This document shows, in pieces, positions 1 to 5,184 of a stretch of DNA of 5,537 bases (within the stretch, counting starts at the first letter, position 1; every line of letters begins with the position of its first letter). The stretch comes from an uncultured Clostridia bacterium (GTDB taxonomy: Bacteria; Bacillota; Clostridia; Christensenellales; Aristaeellaceae), in contig CAMOHY010000166.1 of the NCBI GenBank assembly GCA_946615495.1, positions 1 through 5,537 of the forward strand, in the 5' to 3' direction. The notes below the pieces were generated by a model. It was not told the DNA's origin and ran no database searches. It saw only the letters and a list, made by a program, of their open reading frames with translations. Made by a program: the position numbers and the translations under genes.

Positions 1-26
1 ACGTTGACCGGAATGAGGTAACGCCA

Positions 27-43
27 GGGCGCAAAAGGCGCCC
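27..43 (-). terminator. GC-rich hairpin after the surface-protein frame (weak terminator candidate)
   Basis: GGGCGC (27-32) and GCGCCC (38-43) form a perfect 6-bp stem with a 5-nt loop, 15 bp beyond the final TAA of the surface-protein remnant. No U-run follows on the minus strand, so it is a poor intrinsic terminator; position is the main support. Confidence 0.3.
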
Positions 44-130
44 AAAGATGGTAAGGTTTTAGAAGAAGAATAGTATTAGGCCCACAACGCCCAACGCAAG
101 CATGCCAGCCCACAGGACGAGGTCGGCGGT

Positions 131-148
131 ATCGCCTGTTGGGGGAAT
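131..148 (-). other. IPPTGD sortase-type sorting motif
   Basis: The frame encodes I-P-P-T-G-D followed by about 23 mostly hydrophobic residues rich in Leu, Val, Ala and Phe, and then a stop. This is the layout of an LPXTG-type cell-wall sorting signal; the motif variant and a following Asp are common in clostridial surface proteins. The usual cluster of Lys/Arg after the hydrophobic segment is absent: the protein would end in three Phe. It lies downstream of both in-frame stops. Confidence 0.75.
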
Positions 149-280
149 TTTTTTATTGATGATCGTGCCGCCATCACAGCAGCGGTCGGTGATTCCGGCG
201 TATATGCCCACATTTTCATAGCGGGTGATGTAGCCCGCAACCGGCTGCTCGATCACATAGCATGCGGCAGGCGCGGAGAA

Positions 281-283
281 CTA
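281..283 (-). other. In-frame TAG inside the CnaB-type domain
   Basis: Minus-strand codons read W-K-Y-S-A-TAG-F-S-A-P-A-A-C-Y-V-I-E-Q. The CnaB-type pattern continues without a shift after the stop: a beta strand, then a Y-V-I-E-Q-P-V-A-G-Y segment, and later GGTIIN and IPPTGD. TAG is one C-to-T change from CAG (Gln); TGG (Trp) is also one change away. If translation ends here the protein loses its sortase signal and membrane anchor. Confidence 0.85.
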
Positions 284-2161
284 AGCGCTGTATTTCCATT
301 CCGTTTCGCTCTCGGCGCGCTTGTCGAAGCCATGATGATATACTTCGCCGCCTTGCTTGTAGAGCGTGAATTCAATGCCGTCTTCCGCGCCGCCTTCCCA
401 CACCTTGCGGAAGGTGAAGCTGCTGCTGGGAATGGCCACATCGTCAAAGCTGCCTTCCGCCGCTTTTACAAGGAAGGAGGCTTCCGCTTCGCCATCGCTG
501 AACAGGAAGGTCACTTGGTGGCTGCCAAGCGCCAGGGTTTCCAGCTTAGCGGCTTTTATCTGGGCGATCAGGCTGCCGCTGCTTACGCCCGCGTCATGAG
601 AACCTAAGGGCTGCCCGTCCAATTCCATGCGCTCGAACAGGCTGAAGGTGTTTTCGTCCGCCGCGGTGCGCTTGACGGTAAAGATCAAATCCGCGCCGCT
701 GCCCCGGCGCCAGGTCTGTTCGCCGCCGGAAACAACGATATACGCTGCGGAACGAATTTCAACGGGAATGCACTGCGGCGCCGCGGCCTCTTTGCCATCT
801 GCGTTCAAAGCTTTATACCATACAGAATAATTTCCGGCTTCAAGGCCCGTGGGAATTGCCGCGCTCCAGCCCGCGTCAGGCGCGTCTATGCCGTTCTGGC
901 CTAAGGCATACAGAAGGGTGTAGCCGGGCCGGACCGTGCCGGGGCTTACAAGCTCCTGGGCAGAACCGGTGTAATACAGGTCATTGCCGAGGGGAGGCGT
1001 GAGAATGGCGTCCTTCTCTCTGGGATAGGCGATGATATGGGGGGAGAAGTCCTCTCCGCCGTAGCCCGACAGGCCTTGCTTGTATTTGAGCAGCCCAATT
1101 TCAACATACATCGATTCCGGTTCGCTTAAAAAACCGGTATAATTGCCCTTCAAATGAAGGAAAGGCTTGTCAAACAGGGCGGCGTTCCAAATATCCTTCG
1201 TGCCGGTGGCGCAATTTTTGGCGGCCAGAGAATAGAAATTATTGGCGGGATTGGACAGATAGTTTTCCAGCGCGGTCAGCTCATCCGCCGTGAGTTCTAC
1301 TGTGTAATAGTGATTGGGGGTCTGTACGTCGTTTCTGATGAACTGATTGTAGACTTCCCGGTTCAAATCCATGCCGCCCACGGAATGACCGTTTGCCGGA
1401 TTGTTTCCCGTGGCCAGGGCAACGGAATAGATTTCCACCATGGAGGACAACAGGCTGTCGAAGGCTTCCGGGCCGTTGATTTCCTTTCCTTCCATATACA
1501 GCCGCACCTGGGCAATCAGCTTTTGCACGTTTTCGCTGGAGGAAATATCGGAGTTCTCCAGCGTTTTCAGCCACGTGGACATATTGTTCACGTCATAGCT
1601 GTAGTTGGAAACGGTAATGCTTTCACCGGCCAACAGGCTAACCCTGGCCGCCTCTGAATCGCTGCCGTGGTAGGTTACCGCAAAATAGCCTTCCCGGTTG
1701 CTCAGTCCCAGCGCATTATCATTGTAAAGCGCCGCGTCAAGCGGATATTTTTCAGGATGATCCCGGTAATCCGCCATTAAAGCCGCGTATTTTTCCATGG
1801 GCTGATAATGATTGTAATAGCTGATGTTCAAATCAAGATCTTCATAGGTGGTCAGGGACACCGCGCTGTGAGGAATCGGCTCCACCTTGTTCACCGGCCT
1901 GGCGTAAACCGTCAGGCTGCCCACGATTTTGTTTCCGTCATAATTGCCCACGATCACCCGGCAGGCGGCATATACCTGGCTATTGCCCGATCCGGCGTAA
2001 GCGGTCACCGTTACGGCTTTTCCGTTTTCCGGCGGCTGGCCAAGCAGCGTAATCAGGCCGTTTGCATCCACGGCGACCAACGGGCTGGAAGATATATACC
2101 GGATGCTCTGGTCGTACACTGGAACGAGCCGCGCAAAGAACCCGTCGTAGCGCACCTGGGC

Positions 2162-2164
2162 TTA
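2162..2164 (-). other. In-frame TAA inside the Big_2-like domain
   Basis: Minus-strand codons read G-E-T-Y-Q-L-TAA-A-Q-V-R-Y-D. A typical bacterial Ig-like (Big_2) strand has the form G-x-T-Y-Q-L-x-A-x-V, so the stop sits exactly where one residue is expected. CAA (Gln) is one C-to-T change away. A GTG codon lies two codons downstream (2155-2153) but has no Shine-Dalgarno sequence before it, so re-initiation is not supported. Confidence 0.85.
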
Positions 2165-2583
2165 AAGTTGATAGGTTTCGCCCGCCTGGGTCAGGTGGAT
2201 TTCGTTCGGCACGCCCTCCACGGTGGCTTTCCGAAAAGCGACGGCGATGCTCACATCCTTGTCCGCCAGAATCGTATCGCCGGCGCGAACCGCTTCCCCA
2301 TTGCAGGTGACGCTGGAGAGTACGGTTTTTTCCGTCTGTTCCAGCTGAATGGACAGCGCGGCGCCTTTCCTGACCAGGTATCCGGAATAAGACACGCTCT
2401 TTTCCTCGGCGCTGCCCGGTTCTTTGTACATAATCCGGAAGCTGGCATCCTCCGAGCCGCTGTATTTGATTTCCACCATGTCGCTGGCCCGCTCATACAC
2501 TTCCAGCGCAAGCTTAACTTTTTAACCATATCATGGGTAATACACATTCTGTTGAGAATCACAATGAACGCACGGTTATAAGC

Positions 2584-2629
2584 AATCAAAAAGCTGTTTG
2601 GCTTTACAAAGCCAAACAGCTCTTTGATT
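2584..2629 (-). terminator. Long inverted repeat, terminator-like, orphaned
   Basis: Arms 2584-2605 and 2608-2629 are 22 nt each, complementary except for one A/C mismatch, with a nominal 2-nt centre (in practice a loop of about 4 nt). The inner 14 pairs are perfect. Read on the minus strand, the GC-containing stem is followed by five T residues, as in an intrinsic terminator; on the plus strand there are only three. No convincing minus-strand gene lies to its right before the reductase promoter, so what it would terminate is unclear. A small mobile or repetitive element is the alternative. Confidence 0.5.
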
Positions 2630-2723
2630 CCAGAACCGCTGAACTCTGATGATCCGCCCGCCACGATTTTTGCAATAGTTCCATATGACCCCAAATGCAA
2701 GGATTCCCGGCTTATTTGTTATA

Positions 2724-2752
2724 TTGACAAAAAAAGCAAGCGGAAGTATGAT
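2724..2752 (+). promoter_or_regulatory. Sigma-70/A-type promoter for the aldo/keto reductase gene
   Basis: A perfect -35 box TTGACA (2724-2729) is separated by exactly 17 bp from TATGAT (2747-2752), which matches the -10 consensus at five of six bases. The expected start site near 2759 leaves a leader of about 90 nt before the ATG at 2850. The gene downstream is correctly oriented. An A-run follows the -35 box within the spacer. Confidence 0.8.
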
Positions 2753-2785
2753 GGAACCGGCGGACAAAAGATTGCGCCTTGCCCT

Positions 2786-2828
2786 GATTGACTTTTTTAA
2801 TCTGACGCTTGACCGTTTTTAGGTCGCG
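2786..2828 (+). promoter_or_regulatory. Leader with two tandem T-loop stem-loops
   Basis: Two similar units lie in the leader: GATT (2786-2789) pairs with AATC (2799-2802) around a T-rich loop, and GACC (2811-2814) pairs with GGTC (2822-2825) around GTTTTTA. The second stem can extend through a TT bulge by pairing CGC (2806-2808) with GCG (2826-2828). Both units carry TTGAC followed by a T-run, and the TTGAC copies are 21 bp apart. The second stem ends 6 nt before the Shine-Dalgarno sequence. A regulatory role is a guess; stems are short. Confidence 0.3.
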
Positions 2829-2834
2829 GTAACG

Positions 2835-2841
2835 AAGGAGG
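2835..2841 (+). promoter_or_regulatory. Ribosome binding site AAGGAGG fixing the reductase start
   Basis: AAGGAGG is a full anti-16S match placed 8 nt before the ATG at 2850. This spacing is optimal and decides the start codon. Confidence 0.9.
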
Positions 2842-2849
2842 AAACCGAT

Positions 2850-3974
2850 ATGTGCGATGTTTTGGGAAAGGATACCTTTAAGCTGGGCTTTGGCCTGATG
2901 CGCCTGCCTAAGCTGGCGGACGGCAGCATCGATATTCCTCAAGTGAAGGAAATGGCCGATCTGTTCCTGGCCGCAGGCGGCACGTATTTTGACACTGCTT
3001 TTGTGTATGACGGCGGAAAAAGCGAGGAAGCCTTCAAAGCCGCCGTGGTGGACCGCTATCCCCGCAGCGCCTATACCATCGCCACCAAGCTGCACGCCGC
3101 CGCGGCTGGATGCCGCGACGAACAAAGCGCCAAGCAGCAATTCTTTACCAGTCTGGAGCGCACAGGCGCCGGGTATTTTGATTATTATCTGCTCCACGCC
3201 ATTCAGCGCACTACCTATCAAAAATACGATGAATATCACCTGTGGGATTTTGTCCAGGAGCAAAAAGCCAAGGGCCTCATTCGCCACTGGGGCTTTTCCT
3301 TCCACGCGGACCCGGAATTGCTGGAGCAGCTGCTCACCGCGCATCCTGAAGCCGAATTTGTTCAGCTGCAAATCAATTACGCGGATTGGGACAACCCCGG
3401 CGTAGCCTCCCGGCGCAATTGGGAAATCTGCAAGGCGCACGGGAAGCCGGTTGTTATCATGGAGCCGGTAAAAGGCGGCGTGCTGGCCGACCCCATTCCC
3501 ACTGTCAAAGCGGTGTTTGACGCTTCGGGCAAGGGCTGGTCCCCCGCCAGCTGGGCGCTGCGCTATGCTGCCGGGCTGGATAACCTGATTACCGTGCTCA
3601 GCGGCATGAGCAATCTGGACCAGATGCGGGACAACCTCAATTCCATGAAGGATTTTAAGCCCCTCAATGAAGAAGAGCAGGCTGTTATCCGCAAAGCGCA
3701 GGAAGCGCTGAACGATGATAAATCCATCCCCTGCACCGCCTGCCATTACTGCATGGAAGGGTGCCCTATGAACATTCCTATTCCTTATATTTTCAACGTC
3801 ATCAACCGCCGCAGAGGAAGCGCGGAATTCCGCACGGTGCGGGAATACAACATCGTCACCCAGGACAAGGGCAAGGCCAGCGACTGCATCCAGTGCGGCC
3901 AATGCGAAGGAATCTGCCCCCAGCATTTGCCCATCATCCATTTGCTGGAGGAATGCCGGGCGCTGGAGGGCTGA
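2850..3974 (+). CDS. Aldo/keto reductase with C-terminal 2x[4Fe-4S] ferredoxin domain
   Basis: An intact 374-residue cytoplasmic oxidoreductase. The N-terminal three quarters form an AKR TIM barrel: it opens with LGFGLMRLP (12-20), and the expected catalytic residues are visible as Asp48 (in FDTA), Tyr53, Lys80 (in ATKLH) and His116 (in YLLHA). Further family marks are HWGFSFH, QINYADWD and MEPVKGG. The C-terminal part carries two CxxCxxCxxxCP motifs, Cys295/298/301/305 and Cys346/349/352/356, as expected for two [4Fe-4S] clusters. This architecture matches the COG1453-type 'predicted aldo/keto reductase' family, common in anaerobes, and the length is normal for it. Substrate is unknown; an electron path between the clusters and the nicotinamide site is inferred from the architecture only. 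It has its own strong promoter and ribosome binding site and is transcribed alone, towards the lactonase gene. The gene shows no damage. Confidence 0.93.
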   Translation: MCDVLGKDTFKLGFGLMRLPKLADGSIDIPQVKEMADLFLAAGGTYFDTAFVYDGGKSEEAFKAAVVDRYPRSAYTIATKLHAAAAGCRDEQSAKQQFFTSLERTGAGYFDYYLLHAIQRTTYQKYDEYHLWDFVQEQKAKGLIRHWGFSFHADPELLEQLLTAHPEAEFVQLQINYADWDNPGVASRRNWEICKAHGKPVVIMEPVKGGVLADPIPTVKAVFDASGKGWSPASWALRYAAGLDNLITVLSGMSNLDQMRDNLNSMKDFKPLNEEEQAVIRKAQEALNDDKSIPCTACHYCMEGCPMNIPIPYIFNVINRRRGSAEFRTVREYNIVTQDKGKASDCIQCGQCEGICPQHLPIIHLLEECRALEG

Positions 3975-3976
3975 TG

Positions 3977-3988
3977 ATTCAATTGAAT
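3977..3988. repeat. 12-bp perfect palindrome between convergent stop codons
   Basis: ATTCAATTGAAT reads the same on both strands and occupies nearly all of the 14-bp gap between the TGA of the reductase (3972-3974) and the TAA of the lactonase (3989-3991). It is AT-rich and too short to be a usual terminator. No other terminator is visible for either gene, so the transcripts probably overlap. It may be chance. Confidence 0.4.
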
Positions 3989-4993
3989 TTATAACGCCGC
4001 AAAGCACACCGGGCAGTCCGCTCCCGCGCTCCAGGGCGTTTCTTCCAGCACAAGGGCGGTCTCGTTCAGCCGGTAGGCGCGAAGGAGATCGTCCTTTTGG
4101 CTTCCCGCCACCACGAAATGGTCAAAGAGGATAAAGTCCCTGGGTTCGGCGATGCAGGGAGAAACGACAGGCTGGCTCAGGGCGCCGTCCGCCTGGATGG
4201 CGTAAACCGCAATGCTGTCGTGGCCCCTATTGGACGCCAGCAGGAACCTTCCATCGCTGGAAATATGAATGGCCGCGGACGTGTTTTCGCCCTCAAAGCC
4301 CGCGGGCAGGGTGGATAGGGACTGCACGATTTTTCCATTTTCCTTTAGGCTGATTACATAAACGCTGCTTTCCAGCTCCGCCACGCAGTAAAGCAGGCCA
4401 GGATGGCGGGAACACACGGTAACATGCCTTGGCCCGCTGCCCGCCGGCAGCGCAATCTCCCCCGCGTTTTCCAATTTTCCCTTTTCATTGCGGTAAACGT
4501 GGATGCGGTCCGTCCCCAAATCGCACAGATACAGCTTTCCATCCGTTTCCAAAGAGCAGTGGGCGTGAGGCCCCTCCTGGCGGAAGGGATTGGGCCCATG
4601 CCCGCTGAGCCGCTTCAAATCGCACATTTTGCCAATGCGGCCTTGCGGGTCCAGGGAAAACACGGCCAAAGTGCCATCCACATAATTGGACACGTACAGA
4701 TATTTTTCATCTTCCGATAAAGAAAGGTGGCACGGGCTGGCCCCGCCGGAGGGAAAGGAACTGAGCGGAATCAGCGAATCGCCTATCTGCCAGGCGCGCA
4801 CCGCCCCCGTGGGCGAATTTTCTTCCACACTGTACAGCACGGGCGCATGGGGATGCTTTAAAATATAGCTGGGATTTGAAAAACCGGTCCACGCTTTTTC
4901 CCAGATAAAGCCTTTGTCCGCATCAAAAGCAAAGCGGCAAATGCCCTCGTCCTCCGGGGCGGCATAGCTTCCGGTAAGAAAACGATACGTCAT
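3989..4993 (-). CDS. pgl: Lactonase of the 6-phosphogluconolactonase (YbhE/Pgl-type beta-propeller) family
   Basis: An intact 334-residue protein without signal peptide or membrane segment, the usual length for the seven-bladed propeller lactonase family (PF10282). Family marks in order: TGSY at 7-10; SPCHLSLSEDEKYLYVSNY (86-104); a GPHAHC segment with two His (141-146); LYLCDLGTDRIHVY (155-167); GSGPRHVTV (185-193); GENTSAAIHIS (235-245); SNRGHDSIAVY (254-264); and EPRDF (283-287). Known members hydrolyse 6-phosphogluconolactone to 6-phosphogluconate in the oxidative pentose phosphate pathway, but related enzymes act on other sugar lactones, so the substrate is not settled. The gluconate 5-dehydrogenase-like gene just upstream on the same strand makes an aldonolactone reasonable. 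The start is set by AAAGGAG 8 nt upstream. The gene has its own candidate promoter and is separated from the dehydrogenase by a terminator, so it is probably its own transcript. The symbol is assigned by family, not by proven substrate. Confidence 0.88.
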   Translation of the reverse strand: MTYRFLTGSYAAPEDEGICRFAFDADKGFIWEKAWTGFSNPSYILKHPHAPVLYSVEENSPTGAVRAWQIGDSLIPLSSFPSGGASPCHLSLSEDEKYLYVSNYVDGTLAVFSLDPQGRIGKMCDLKRLSGHGPNPFRQEGPHAHCSLETDGKLYLCDLGTDRIHVYRNEKGKLENAGEIALPAGSGPRHVTVCSRHPGLLYCVAELESSVYVISLKENGKIVQSLSTLPAGFEGENTSAAIHISSDGRFLLASNRGHDSIAVYAIQADGALSQPVVSPCIAEPRDFILFDHFVVAGSQKDDLLRAYRLNETALVLEETPWSAGADCPVCFAAL

Positions 4994-5001
4994 TTCGCTT
5001 A

Positions 5002-5008
5002 CTCCTTT
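5002..5008 (-). promoter_or_regulatory. Ribosome binding site AAAGGAG of the lactonase gene
   Basis: On the minus strand AAAGGAG stands 8 nt before the ATG (4993-4991). It supports this start over internal ones. Confidence 0.85.
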
Positions 5009-5068
5009 CTATTCTGTTCGAGCGCAAATAAACATACAAAAACAGCCTTTTCATTTTTTACCAGCTTT

Positions 5069-5097
5069 ATTTTACCACATCTGCGAAAAGGGCGCAA
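5069..5097 (-). promoter_or_regulatory. Candidate promoter for the lactonase gene
   Basis: On the minus strand TTGCGC (5097-5092) and TAAAAT (5074-5069) are 17 bp apart. The -10 box matches the consensus at five of six bases, the -35 box only at three. The placement, about 75 bp before the start codon and just after the upstream terminator, suits an independent transcript. Confidence 0.5.
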
Positions 5098-5121
5098 GAG
5101 AAAAAATTGTATAATTATAAC

Positions 5122-5149
5122 AAAAACCCGGCAGAAATTTTCTGCCGGG
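5122..5149 (-). terminator. Intrinsic terminator of the gluconate 5-dehydrogenase-like gene
   Basis: CCCGGCAGA (5127-5135) pairs perfectly with TCTGCCGGG (5141-5149) around an AT loop; AA/TT pairs may extend the stem. On the minus strand the stem is followed by five T residues (5126-5122). It begins 35 bp after the TAA of the dehydrogenase, the standard layout of a Rho-independent terminator. Confidence 0.9.
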
Positions 5150-5184
5150 ACGGCCATAAACGCCTTGTAATTTGTCTATTCGTT

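Larger units (their letters stand above)
59..2521 (-). pseudogene. C-terminal remnant of a sortase-anchored Ig-like/CnaB surface protein, with two in-frame stops
   Basis: One minus-strand frame stays open from about 2521 to a TAA at 59-61, broken only by TAA at 2162-2164 and TAG at 281-283. Order of parts: an Ig-like stalk (about 2521-2230); a Big_2-like domain (about 2220-1940) spanning the first stop; a central domain (about 1918-1020) with GHSVGG at about 1390 and NCATG at about 1216; an MBG-like domain with YTGSAQELV and AGNYSVWYKAL (about 1003-755); another Ig-like segment (about 748-460); a CnaB-type domain starting FTFRKVWEGG and ending GGTIIN (about 427-160), which spans the second stop; IPPTGD (148-131); and a hydrophobic segment to the end. 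Family knowledge says such proteins are exported and covalently anchored to the wall by sortase. No signal peptide or start is present, so the 5' part is missing. Neither interrupted piece has a convincing ribosome binding site. Domain recognition is by motif only. Decay is the likeliest reading; readthrough is the alternative. Confidence 0.8.
2522..2849. other. Intergenic region between the surface-protein remnant and the reductase gene
   Basis: About 330 bp without a credible gene. From left to right it holds the ragged 5' edge of the remnant (stops in the remnant's frame at 2522-2524, at the TGA just beyond and at 2576-2578), a long inverted repeat at 2584-2629, about 90 bp of sequence I cannot assign (2630-2720), a near-consensus promoter at 2724-2752, and a leader with two small T-loop hairpins before the ribosome binding site. 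Short open frames here lack ribosome binding sites, and one would start inside the promoter. Confidence 0.7.

Noticed and set aside
1154..1657. Plus-strand open frame of 167 codons opposite the central domain
   Set aside because: A shadow of the coherent minus-strand frame; the His/Gly/Gln/Val-rich translation is typical of antisense reading.
281..2164. Genome-wide reassignment of TAA/TAG to glutamine
   Set aside because: The intact lactonase and the dehydrogenase end at TAA exactly where their families end, and a terminator follows one of them. The two stops in the remnant are better explained by decay or local readthrough.
1808..2581. Plus-strand open frame of 257 codons opposite the surface-protein remnant
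   Set aside because: It has no ribosome binding site and no recognisable motif, and it is antisense to frame-consistent Ig-like domains.
2630..2720. Possible tRNA-like remnant (GGTTCTGGAATC on the minus strand resembles a T-arm)
   Set aside because: The T-loop consensus is not met and no acceptor, D or anticodon stems can be drawn.
2576..2767. Small minus-strand open frame in the intergenic region (63 codons)
   Set aside because: It would start at TTG without a ribosome binding site, overlap the reductase promoter, and end through the inverted repeat. No similarity recognised.
2712..4007. Long minus-strand open frame (431 codons) opposite the aldo/keto reductase
   Set aside because: It is the antisense shadow of a gene with full catalytic and cluster motifs, promoter and ribosome binding site. 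Its own translation shows no recognisable domain, and it also overlaps the lactonase 5'-3' boundary.
5107..5123. AT-rich imperfect palindrome TTGTATAATTATAACAA next to the terminator, as an operator or promoter
   Set aside because: It contains TATAAT on both strands but has no matching -35 box at a suitable distance, and it overlaps the terminator's T-run, so low complexity explains it.
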